DNA of 64,000 bases from Chitinophagaceae bacterium (GTDB lineage: Bacteria; Bacteroidota; Bacteroidia; Chitinophagales; Chitinophagaceae): contig SEAC01000016.1 of NCBI GenBank assembly GCA_004173235.1, positions 1 through 64,000 on the forward strand, given 5' to 3'. The notes beneath the pieces are model-generated. The model saw nothing but the letters and a program-made list of their open reading frames with translations, was not told the DNA's origin and ran no database searches. Below are positions 24,420 to 32,465 of this stretch, piece by piece. A program made the position numbers and the translations under genes. Within the stretch, counting starts at the first letter, position 1, and each line of letters begins with the position of its first letter.

Positions 24420-25740
24420 GAAGCTGGTGCGGTCGGATTTCTCCCGAAATACGGCTGTGATCATGCTGGGTACCGTGTTCGCGCAGTTCCTCCTGATCGG
24501 AGCGACGCCCTGGTTGTCGCGCCTGTACGCCCCCGAGGCTTTTGGCCTTTACGGGGTGTTTGTGGGCGCCGCAACGCTGCTCGGTTACGTGATGACGCTG
24601 CGGTACACCAATGCCATCATGCTTGCCGACGGTACCGAACTGGCCTGGAGCGTGGTGCGCCTGTGTGCAAAGCTGACAGCGGCGGTTGCTGCGCTGTGTT
24701 TGGTGCTGACGTTTGTGGCTGCCGCACCGTTGCAGCGCTGGCTGCACCTCGAAGGCATCGGCCGGGGCTTCTGGCTCCTCCCGGTTTACGGGGCTATCCT
24801 CGGGCTGAACGAATCGCTGTTCTGCTGGCTCAACCGCAACAAAGCCTATCGCCAAATCGCACTGAACCGGATCGTCACTTCCTGCCTCACGCTGGCCACC
24901 ACCGTGCTGTGGGGCTACTTCCGCGACCGGTCGGCACACGGCCTGATCGCTGGATCGCTGCTCGGGCAGGGGCTCGGCACACTACTGCTTTTTTCGCTCG
25001 GCCGGCGCTTTGTAAGCGGCAGCGCTTCGGCCCCCGGCACACAGCGCTTGCTCGTCCGTCAATACAAGTCGTTCGCACTCTATACGCTGCCTTCCGACCT
25101 GATCAACATTTTGACCAACCAGCTTCCGGTTTTCCTGCTCAACGGACTGATGAAAAACCCTGCGGCGGCAGGTCATTACAGCATGACCAACCGCGTGCTC
25201 GGCGCGCCGCTGGTATTCGTTTCTTCGTCGATCAGCGAGGTATTCCGGCAAAGGGCGGCCGACGACTATCGTCAGCACGGAACCTGCCGGCCGATCTTTT
25301 TGAAAACGACAGCGCTGCTTGCCGTGCTGGGCATTGTGCCGTTCGCACTCATCTTCCTTTTTGGGCCGCAGCTTTTTTCGTGGGCGCTGGGTGCCGAATG
25401 GGAACAGGCCGGCCGCTATGCACGGGTGCTTGCGCCGCTTTTCTGCCTTAAGTTCATCGTAAGCCCCATGACCGTAACGTTCTTTATCGCCGAGAAGCAA
25501 CGCAGCGACTTCTACCTGCACATTGCAATGCTGCTGCTCACGGCACTGCCTTTCTATATCATTCATTATTATTGGGGGAATGCGTCGTACGCGCTGATCG
25601 GCTATTCGCTTTCCTATTCACTGATCTACCTCCCGTATTTCTACTTGTCGCTGCGCTACACGCACAACCCGCTGCAAGGGCCGCCTGCCACAGCGGAACC
25701 TTCGCCGGTAGACGATGGGCCGAAAGCCTTAATGTTATGA
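24400..25740 (+). CDS. Second oligosaccharide flippase (MOP/PST family)
   Basis: A 446-residue polytopic protein with about twelve hydrophobic segments. The opening SRNTAVIMLGTVFAQFLLIG, then PWLSRLYAPEAFGLYGVFVG, matches Wzx/RfbX-type exporters. It begins inside the preceding gene and is preceded by AGGAG four bases upstream, one of very few Shine-Dalgarno-like sites seen here. An in-frame ATG at 24409 is an alternative start. It overlaps the HisH-like gene by ATGA. Two flippases in one locus suggest either two glycans or the merging of two gene clusters. Confidence 0.85.
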   Translation: MLGMIAKKLVRSDFSRNTAVIMLGTVFAQFLLIGATPWLSRLYAPEAFGLYGVFVGAATLLGYVMTLRYTNAIMLADGTELAWSVVRLCAKLTAAVAALCLVLTFVAAAPLQRWLHLEGIGRGFWLLPVYGAILGLNESLFCWLNRNKAYRQIALNRIVTSCLTLATTVLWGYFRDRSAHGLIAGSLLGQGLGTLLLFSLGRRFVSGSASAPGTQRLLVRQYKSFALYTLPSDLINILTNQLPVFLLNGLMKNPAAAGHYSMTNRVLGAPLVFVSSSISEVFRQRAADDYRQHGTCRPIFLKTTALLAVLGIVPFALIFLFGPQLFSWALGAEWEQAGRYARVLAPLFCLKFIVSPMTVTFFIAEKQRSDFYLHIAMLLLTALPFYIIHYYWGNASYALIGYSLSYSLIYLPYFYLSLRYTHNPLQGPPATAEPSPVDDGPKALML

Positions 25741-26339
25741 TCGCCATAATTGATTACGGAATCGGCAACCTCCAGTCGGTGAGGAATATGCTGCGCAAGG
25801 CGGGCACTACCGACGTGTGCATTACCGGTGCAGCCGAAGACGTGGCACGTGCCGACCGGATCATTCTCCCGGGCGTAGGCCACTTCGATTATGGCATGCG
25901 CCGCCTACGGGAAGTGCCTTGCTATGAAGTGCTGCAACAAAAGGCCCTTGTAGAGAAAGTGCCTGTGCTGGGTATCTGCCTGGGCGCGCAGTTGCTGACA
26001 CGCGGAAGTGAAGAAGGAACCGAGCCGGGCCTTGGATGGGTGGATGCAGACACGCTGCGCTTCCAGGTTGAAGGGTTGCCCGTGCCGCATATGGGTTGGT
26101 CGGACGTGACCTTTGGCGACCACCCGCTGTTTCGCGATATGTATCCCGAGCCACGATTTTATTTCGTGCATTCCTACTACCTGAAGCCCGCGCAGCCCTC
26201 GGGAGCGCTTTGCCGCGCCGAATACGGGCAGCCCTTTGCAGCCGGCATTGTTCGCGATAATATTTTCGGTGTCCAGTTTCATCCTGAAAAGAGCCATAAG
26301 TTCGGGATGAAGCTGCTGCAAAACTTTTCTACCCTGTGA
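25737..26339 (+). CDS. hisH: HisH-like glutaminase subunit for sugar amidination
   Basis: A 200-residue class I glutamine amidotransferase. The nucleophile motif GICLGAQL and the His-Glu pair in GVQFHPEKSHKFG are intact, and the N terminus IIDYGIGNLQSV is HisH-typical. No other histidine-biosynthesis gene is nearby. Instead a HisF-like gene overlaps it by four bases and a WbpG-type amidotransferase follows. In Pseudomonas O-antigen loci this trio delivers ammonia from glutamine to convert an acetamido group to an acetamidino group. I infer the same use here. Confidence 0.9.
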   Translation: MIAIIDYGIGNLQSVRNMLRKAGTTDVCITGAAEDVARADRIILPGVGHFDYGMRRLREVPCYEVLQQKALVEKVPVLGICLGAQLLTRGSEEGTEPGLGWVDADTLRFQVEGLPVPHMGWSDVTFGDHPLFRDMYPEPRFYFVHSYYLKPAQPSGALCRAEYGQPFAAGIVRDNIFGVQFHPEKSHKFGMKLLQNFSTL

Positions 26340-27097
26340 GCCGCCGGATCCGTGTCATTCCCGTATTGCTGATCCAGGGCGGGGGCCTTGTAAAATCGGT
26401 CCGCTTCAAAAATCACCGCTATGTGGGCGATCCCATCAACGCGGTACGCATCTTCAACGACAAGGAAGCAGACGAGATCTGCATCCTCGACATATCCGCC
26501 ACGCGTGAGGGCCGCGGCCCCGACATTGCGCGTGTGGCCAACATCGTGAGCGAAGCTTTCATGCCTGTTGCCTATGGCGGAGGCATCAGCACGATGGCAC
26601 AGGCCGAGCAGCTTTTTTACAATGGCGTGGAAAAGGTGGTGCTCAACCGGGCCGCCATTCAACAGCCATCCCTCATCACCGAGGTCGCACAGCGCTATGG
26701 CAACCAGGCGGTGGTGGTGAGCATTGATTATAAGTCGGGATTGCTCGGACGCAAGCAGGCCTACACCCGCAACGGCAGCGAAAAGGCGGGGGTTACACCC
26801 ATCGAGCTCGCGCGGCGCGCCGAGGAACTGGGAGCAGGGGAGATCCTGCTGAACAGCATCGACCGCGATGGCACCTATGGCGGCTACGACCTCGAAACAC
26901 TGGCAGCAGTGAGCAAGGCAGTGCGCATACCCGTGATCGCCTGCGGCGGCGCTTCCGGCCCCGACGACTTTAGCAAGGCCATAGGGAACGGCGCCTCGGC
27001 TCTTGCCGCGGGTAGCATGTTCGTGTACCAGCGGCCGCACAACGCCGTTCTTATCTCTTACCCGTCGCCGGACGAGCTCCGGAGCATCCGTTCCTGA
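26336..27097 (+). CDS. hisF: HisF-like ammonia-channel subunit (HisF2 type)
   Basis: A 253-residue TIM-barrel protein, with a GTG start overlapping the hisH stop (GTGA). The barrel signature is present (PVAYGGGIST, VVSIDYKSG, LLNSIDRDGTYGGYD, VIACGGA). The first-strand catalytic aspartate of true HisF (CLDV in the usual RIIxCLDVKDG) is replaced: the sequence reads RVIPVLLIQGGGLVK. The second aspartate, in SIDYKSG, is kept. Loss of the first acid argues against cyclase activity in histidine synthesis. It supports a role as the ammonia conduit for the WbpG-like protein encoded next. Confidence 0.9.
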   Translation: MSRRIRVIPVLLIQGGGLVKSVRFKNHRYVGDPINAVRIFNDKEADEICILDISATREGRGPDIARVANIVSEAFMPVAYGGGISTMAQAEQLFYNGVEKVVLNRAAIQQPSLITEVAQRYGNQAVVVSIDYKSGLLGRKQAYTRNGSEKAGVTPIELARRAEELGAGEILLNSIDRDGTYGGYDLETLAAVSKAVRIPVIACGGASGPDDFSKAIGNGASALAAGSMFVYQRPHNAVLISYPSPDELRSIRS

Positions 27098-27118
27098 CAA
27101 CTAATACACCCTACAACC

Positions 27119-28303
27119 ATGTTTTCCTGGACCTATAACGAAAAAGCATTGCAAGCCGACCCCGGGGCCAACAACGGAAGGCCCTATCAGCGTTGCACCA
27201 GGACGGTGATGGATACCATCGCCGACCCGGATGTGCAATTTGATGAAGAGGGCGTATCACAGTATTTCTACAAGTACCGGGAAGTAGCAAAGCAGCAACT
27301 CTTCTTCGGAGCCGAAGGGCAGAAAAAGATCGAAGCCATGATCGCCGAGCTCAAGGCGAATCAGAAAGGCAAATACGATTGCGTGATCGGCCTCAGCGGC
27401 GGTGTGGACAGCACGTACCTCGTTTACAAAGCGAAGGAGTGGGGGCTGAACCCGCTCGTAGTGCACTTCGACTACGGATGGAACCTGGAGCTGGCCGTGC
27501 AGAATATCGAGCGTACGCTGAAATACGCAGGCTTCGAGCTGTATACCCATGTGATGAACTGGGAAGACTTCAAGCAACTCCAGCGTGCTTACTTCAAGGC
27601 AGGTGTGCTGGACCTCGACGTGCCCGCCGACCACCTGATCTTCGCAGCGCTCAACATGGTGTGCCGCAAGTTCAACATCAAGTACGTGCTCAAGGGCTTC
27701 AATGTGCAGTCGGAAGCGATTCTTCCGCGCACCTGGAACTATCATGGCAAGTTCGACCTTATGAACCTGCAGGACATCTACGCGCAATACGGTCCTGGCC
27801 GCAGGATCAAAAACCTCCCGAAGCTGGGCATCTGGCAAAGGATCTACTACGACCGCGTGTTCCGGCTGCGCTCGTTCACACCACTCAATTATTTCGACTA
27901 CGATAAAACCCTTTCGAAGCAGGAGCTTATCGAAAAGGTGGGCTGGGTAGACTATGGTGGCAAGCACTTCGAAAATGTTTTCACCCGTTTTTACCAGGGC
28001 TATATCCTGCCTACACGCTTTCACATCGACAAACGCAAGGCACACCTGAGCACACTAATCTGCTCGGGACAAATGACCCGCGAAGAAGCCCTCGCCGAAT
28101 TGGAAAAACCTCCTTACGACCTGAAGCTGATGGAGGAAGACTACAACTATGTTTCGAAGAAGCTGGACTTCACGCCGGCGGAGTTTGACGCCGTGCTCCG
28201 TGGGCCCATCCGAAAGCACAGCGAGTTTCGTGAAGAAGCGAAGCTGCACGCCCTCCTTTCGAAACTAACGAGGCCTTTCCTTGGCAAGAAGAACAACCCG
28301 TGA
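27119..28303 (+). CDS. wbpG: WbpG-like N-acetyl sugar amidotransferase
   Basis: A 394-residue PP-loop ATP pyrophosphatase-type amidotransferase. The PP-loop GLSGGVDSTYLVY lies near residue 90. The N-terminal PYQRCTRTVMDT and VQFDEEGVSQYF align with the usual CxxC...CxxC zinc-binding region of this family, but only one of the four cysteines remains. The enzyme adenylates the 2-acetamido carbonyl so that ammonia from HisH/HisF gives an acetamidino group. It is followed by a WbpI-like epimerase starting in its stop codon (GTGA). The cysteine loss may be lineage-specific rather than inactivating. Confidence 0.88.
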   Translation: MFSWTYNEKALQADPGANNGRPYQRCTRTVMDTIADPDVQFDEEGVSQYFYKYREVAKQQLFFGAEGQKKIEAMIAELKANQKGKYDCVIGLSGGVDSTYLVYKAKEWGLNPLVVHFDYGWNLELAVQNIERTLKYAGFELYTHVMNWEDFKQLQRAYFKAGVLDLDVPADHLIFAALNMVCRKFNIKYVLKGFNVQSEAILPRTWNYHGKFDLMNLQDIYAQYGPGRRIKNLPKLGIWQRIYYDRVFRLRSFTPLNYFDYDKTLSKQELIEKVGWVDYGGKHFENVFTRFYQGYILPTRFHIDKRKAHLSTLICSGQMTREEALAELEKPPYDLKLMEEDYNYVSKKLDFTPAEFDAVLRGPIRKHSEFREEAKLHALLSKLTRPFLGKKNNP

Positions 28304-29349
28304 AGAAGATCGTATCCATCATAGGCGCCCGGCCGCAGTTTATCAAGCACGCACCCGTATCGCTCGCGCTTTCCAAGCACTTCCGCTCGGTATCAATCCA
28401 CACCGGGCAGCACTACGACGAGAAGATGAGTGCCATCTTTTTCAACGAACTGCAGATCGCGCGCCCCGAGCACCTGCTCGACATCGGGAAAGCAACGTTG
28501 CATGGCGCACAAACGGCACTGATGCTGCAGCAGATCGAAGCGATCCTGCTGCAGGAATCGCCCGACGCGGTGCTTGTGTACGGCGATACCAATTCGACAT
28601 TGGCGGGCGCGCTCGCAGCCGTAAAGCTGCGCATACCGGTCATTCATATCGAAGCAGGGCTGCGCAGCTTCAACCGCGAAATGCCCGAAGAGGTGAACCG
28701 CGTGATGACCGACCATGTAAGCAGACTGTTGTTCGCACCTACGGAGGCGGCCATCGACAACCTCGCTGCAGAAGGGATCACAGAAGGCGTGCACCGCACG
28801 GGCGACGTGATGTGCGATACCCTCAACATGATGCGTCCGTTTCTTCAACGTCCGCTGGAAGGCGACTACTTTTTTGCAACGCTTCACCGGCCTTATAATA
28901 CCGATGATCCGCAACGGTTGGCGAAGATCCTCGATGTTATGAACAGGCTTCCGTCGCCGGTGGTGTTTCCCATTCACCCGCGCACGGCCAACAACATGAA
29001 CCGCTGGGGTGCGGGCACCGATGCCTATAGCAATATTCGCTTCGTGGATCCTGTGGGGTATGGCGACTGTCTTTCCTACCAGTCGGCAGCACGCACCGTC
29101 ATCACCGATTCGGGCGGCATTCAGAAAGAGGCGTATATGCTGCATGTTCCGTGCATCACCGTGCGCTCCGAGACGGAATGGGTGGAAACGCTCGAGGGCG
29201 GCTGCAACACGCTCGTTTTCGAAGACCTGGAATCCATCCTCGCATTGGCGGGCCGTAGCAGCCAGCCGGTCTTCCGCGATCTTTACGGCGACGGTCATGC
29301 ATCGGAGCAGATAACAGACATCATCGCCACCCAACTGCAAAAAGCTTAA
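28300..29349 (+). CDS. wbpI: WbpI-like UDP-sugar 2-epimerase
   Basis: A 349-residue non-hydrolysing 2-epimerase with a GTG start overlapping the wbpG stop. The family landmarks are [56 protein letters not shown] and TDSGGIQKEAYMLHVPC. The FNREMPEEVNR form and the wbpG neighbour suggest the WbpI subgroup acting on UDP-GlcNAc3NAcA to give the manno epimer. It is clearly distinct from the WecB-type paralogue at 20796, which reads [12 protein letters not shown] at that position. The assignment between the two is by context. Confidence 0.85.
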   Translation: MKKIVSIIGARPQFIKHAPVSLALSKHFRSVSIHTGQHYDEKMSAIFFNELQIARPEHLLDIGKATLHGAQTALMLQQIEAILLQESPDAVLVYGDTNSTLAGALAAVKLRIPVIHIEAGLRSFNREMPEEVNRVMTDHVSRLLFAPTEAAIDNLAAEGITEGVHRTGDVMCDTLNMMRPFLQRPLEGDYFFATLHRPYNTDDPQRLAKILDVMNRLPSPVVFPIHPRTANNMNRWGAGTDAYSNIRFVDPVGYGDCLSYQSAARTVITDSGGIQKEAYMLHVPCITVRSETEWVETLEGGCNTLVFEDLESILALAGRSSQPVFRDLYGDGHASEQITDIIATQLQKA

Positions 29350-29378
29350 TTGCTGCAGAGCGCTTAATACCACCATAC

Positions 29379-30503
29379 ATGAAAGGACTTTTGATTTTTC
29401 CGATTATCCGCAACCTCGGCAAGGCAGACGGTATCGTTATCAAGAACGAAGGGATCAAAAACGGCTTCATTCACAACGGGGCTGATATTGACACCATCGA
29501 ATACTTCGCCGACGGAATGCGCCTGAACGGAGAACTGTTCTACGATTTTTCGAAAAATAAATACCAGCGTATTTTTCAATACCACTATAAGGCGCGGAAC
29601 GCGATCCGCCGCTTTGTGAAAGACCGGCACTACGATTTCATCTGGTACCGTACGCCCATCATGAACCGTCGCATTGCCGACTTCATTGAAGGACTCCACA
29701 AAGAGCACCCCGGCGTTCAGATCATCATTGAATACGGTTACTACCCCTACGTCAACGAGCTGACACGCATCGGCAAAGTGCGCTACAAGATGAACCGCGG
29801 CCACGAGCTGCGCGCGCACAGGAATGCAGCCTTCGTGGTAACCTACGCGGGCCAGCAGCAGGTAGACAATCTTACCGTTCTGCCCATCAACAACGGTGTT
29901 GACCTCAGCGACCTGCCCGTGGCACACCCGCGGTCGGACGTGCAGCAGATGGTGAAGTTCGTGTCGGTATCGAGCCTGAAGAAATGGCATGCCTACGAGC
30001 GGCTTGTTGCCGGCCTCCCTGCTTACCTCGCACAACCCGGCCACACGCCCGTTCACTTCAACATCGTTGGCTTTGGTCCCGAATACGACAAGATCGTGAA
30101 CATGACCCGCGAGCTTGGTGTGGAATCGAGCGTAACCTTCCATCACTTCAAGACCGGGCAGGAACTGGACGACATCTACAACGACAACCACGTCGCCATC
30201 GGCACACTTGGTTTTCACCGCATCGGCATTACTTTCTCCAGCTCGTTGAAGAACCGTGAGTATTTCGGCCGCGGCCTTCCTATTGTGCTCTCCACCCCCG
30301 ACGAGGATATGCCGGCCGATCTTCCCTATGTGCTCTATGTGCCCGAAGGAGAGGAGCCGCTTGATATTGCACCACTCGTTTCTTTTGCCCAGAACCTCTA
30401 TCGAAATACTTCTGTCAACGACGACATCCGGCAGTATGCAGAGGAAACAGTTACCTGGAACAGCAAGATCAAGACAGTAATGGAATATCTTTCGCGCAAG
30501 TGA
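29379..30503 (+). CDS. GT-B family glycosyltransferase, copy 1 of a duplicated pair
   Basis: A 374-residue cytoplasmic glycosyltransferase of the GT4-like GT-B fold. The linker region has PINNGVDLSDL, and the donor-side domain has SVSSLKKWHAYERL, then HFNIVGFGPEYDKI and YVPEGEEP. It is closely similar to the protein at 32462: both share GTLGFHRIGIT, SSSLKNR, YF-x-RGLPIVLSTPDEDMP and VTWNSKIKTVMEYL with small changes. The two copies flank the deacetylase-GNAT pair, suggesting local duplication followed by specialisation. Donor and acceptor sugars are unknown. Confidence 0.85.
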   Translation: MKGLLIFPIIRNLGKADGIVIKNEGIKNGFIHNGADIDTIEYFADGMRLNGELFYDFSKNKYQRIFQYHYKARNAIRRFVKDRHYDFIWYRTPIMNRRIADFIEGLHKEHPGVQIIIEYGYYPYVNELTRIGKVRYKMNRGHELRAHRNAAFVVTYAGQQQVDNLTVLPINNGVDLSDLPVAHPRSDVQQMVKFVSVSSLKKWHAYERLVAGLPAYLAQPGHTPVHFNIVGFGPEYDKIVNMTRELGVESSVTFHHFKTGQELDDIYNDNHVAIGTLGFHRIGITFSSSLKNREYFGRGLPIVLSTPDEDMPADLPYVLYVPEGEEPLDIAPLVSFAQNLYRNTSVNDDIRQYAEETVTWNSKIKTVMEYLSRK

Positions 30504-30522
30504 TCACTAACTAACTGCACTT

Positions 30523-31500
30523 ATGCGCACACAGATTTTCAAATGGCTCTATCGTTTCGGCACTGCCCGCGTGCTTCGGCGCGCTAAGCAGGACCAGCTC
30601 ACTATCCTGAGCCTTCACCGCGTGACGGAAGACCGCGACTATTACTTCCAGCCAATCAGGCCTGCCACCTTTGATGCGCTGCTCCGCCACCTCGCCAGGC
30701 ACTATACCATCGTGCCTTTCGCAGATGTTTCGAGCCTGAAGAAGGGCATGAAGAAGCCACCTTTAATTCTGTCTTTCGACGACGGGTACTACGATTTCGT
30801 GCAGTTCACGATGCCCATCCTCCAGAAACACAAGCTGGGCGCCAACGTTAATATCGTGAACGAGTGTGCCAACAGCAATATGCAGATATGGACGCAGCGT
30901 CTCAACTGGCTGTTTATTGCAGCATGGGATGGCGGGCTCGTGAACATGCGCATTGAGCTCAACGGCCAACCTTTCACGGTTGCTGATTTCAATGGCGACT
31001 GGCATCGCTTTTACCTCAAGGTGTTCACTACACTGCTCACCTACCCACGCGAGCCGCGGCTGGCGCTCATCCGCTCTCTTGAAGAAGAACTGGGCCAATC
31101 TGCGAACTACCGCATGATGAACTGGGATGAGGTTCGCCAGTGCGCAGAGGCCGGAATTGAAGTGGGCTGCCACACCTATACCCACGATGTGATCTCCACG
31201 ATCACCGACGCGGAACTGCTGCACAAAGAGATCACGTTGTCAAAACTGGAAATGGAAGCGCAGTTGCGCCGGCCCGTTACGCTCGTTTCGCTGCCCAACG
31301 GGCAGGGCAACGAAGCTGCCGAAGCCGAAGTGCGCCGTGCCGGATACGAATACATGTTATATGTCGATAATCGCACCAACCCTTTACCAATCACAGGGGC
31401 GGAGATGAAGGTGATGTATCGAATCGGATTGCTTGACGAATGCCTGGAAGAAACCGCGCTCCGCGTGGAATTGTTTCACAATAAATTTAGCAAGCCATGA
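30523..31500 (+). CDS. Polysaccharide deacetylase-family protein within the locus
   Basis: A 325-residue NodB-fold protein. The metal-binding motif SFDDGYYDF (about residue 84) with two aspartates and the H-x3-H motif GCHTYTHDVIS (about 217) are intact, and SLHRVTEDRDYYF near the N terminus is family-typical. There is no signal peptide, so it would act on a lipid-linked or nucleotide sugar in the cytoplasm. The following GNAT gene overlaps by ATGA. This repeats the deacetylase-GNAT arrangement at 9501-11415, and together they could replace an acetyl group with another acyl group. Confidence 0.85.
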   Translation: MRTQIFKWLYRFGTARVLRRAKQDQLTILSLHRVTEDRDYYFQPIRPATFDALLRHLARHYTIVPFADVSSLKKGMKKPPLILSFDDGYYDFVQFTMPILQKHKLGANVNIVNECANSNMQIWTQRLNWLFIAAWDGGLVNMRIELNGQPFTVADFNGDWHRFYLKVFTTLLTYPREPRLALIRSLEEELGQSANYRMMNWDEVRQCAEAGIEVGCHTYTHDVISTITDAELLHKEITLSKLEMEAQLRRPVTLVSLPNGQGNEAAEAEVRRAGYEYMLYVDNRTNPLPITGAEMKVMYRIGLLDECLEETALRVELFHNKFSKP

Positions 31501-32465
31501 GTGATTACTCGATCAAGCAACTCGGTGCAGATGAATTTCACCTCATTGTTCCGTTGATGAAGGACTGTTTCGGAATGGATGTGAACATTGATTATTTCCG
31601 CTGGAAATTTCTCAACAATCCGTCCGGTCCCTTCCTCGGTTTCGTAGCGGTTCATAACGAAAGCGGCGAAATCGGCGCCTACTACGGCGTCATTCCCGAA
31701 ACGTACCGGATCGATGGGCAGGAGCGCATCGTTTACCAAAGCTGCGACACGATGACGGGCACCCGCCACCGCCGCCGCGGACTGTTTCAACTTCTTGCGC
31801 TCCATTGTTACGAGCACCTCCGCCAGCAGGGCAAGCTGTTCATCGTTGGCTTCAGCGGCGGTCAAAGTACTCCGGGCTTCATCAAGTTCGGGTGGAAGCA
31901 TGTGTTCAGCTTCCAGAATTTTTTTATACCACGCGCACTTTGTTACCTCAATCGCGCCTTCCTTACACCGGCGTCACGCGTAGCAGCTATCGGCGACGTT
32001 GCTGAAATTGCACCGTTGCTTGAAAAGGCACCGCGCAACACCGTGCATTCGGTGCGCAGCGTGGAGCTCGTGCGCTGGCGCTTCGGCAACCCGCGCAATG
32101 CTTACCAGGTGCAGGCTTACAAAGGTGCCAACGGCTATGAAGGCTATATCTGCTACTACGTGGAGCAGAATAAAATATTGCTTTTCGACTTTCATTTCCT
32201 GAACGGCCGTTCGCGGCGTGCCTTGCTCGGCTTTCTGAAACGGCTTGCCGTGCGCGAAGGATACAAAGCGATCATCGCCTTCGCACGCGTGGATAGCCCC
32301 ACCGCACGCGCCCTGAGCAGCGGCGGATTTTTGCGGAATCCTTTCAGGAAGGGACCTCTTCACGAGCAAACGCCTTTTATCTTTTTTGCAGATGAGCCCA
32401 CGATGGCCCGGCTCAATAACGAGGAAAGCTGGTATGTGGAAAGTTTCGACCACGATTCTTTATGA
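31497..32465 (+). CDS. GNAT-type N-acyltransferase, partner of the deacetylase
   Basis: A 322-residue acyltransferase, overlapping its neighbours by ATGA on both sides. The GNAT pattern is FRWKFLNNPSGPFLGFVAV, then QERIVYQSCDTMTG, then RHRRRGLFQLLALHCYEHL (acyl-CoA-binding loop), then GFSGGQSTPGFIKFGW. A second partial domain follows. Landmarks match those of the GNAT at 10480. Both neighbours in the duplicated block (glycosyltransferases at 29379 and 32462) suggest it modifies the residue those enzymes transfer. The acyl donor and acceptor are unknown. Confidence 0.78.
   Translation: MSDYSIKQLGADEFHLIVPLMKDCFGMDVNIDYFRWKFLNNPSGPFLGFVAVHNESGEIGAYYGVIPETYRIDGQERIVYQSCDTMTGTRHRRRGLFQLLALHCYEHLRQQGKLFIVGFSGGQSTPGFIKFGWKHVFSFQNFFIPRALCYLNRAFLTPASRVAAIGDVAEIAPLLEKAPRNTVHSVRSVELVRWRFGNPRNAYQVQAYKGANGYEGYICYYVEQNKILLFDFHFLNGRSRRALLGFLKRLAVREGYKAIIAFARVDSPTARALSSGGFLRNPFRKGPLHEQTPFIFFADEPTMARLNNEESWYVESFDHDSL

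Noticed and set aside
25737-27097. Histidine biosynthesis genes hisH/hisF
   Set aside because: No other his gene is nearby, HisF has lost the first catalytic aspartate, and both flank a WbpG-like gene.
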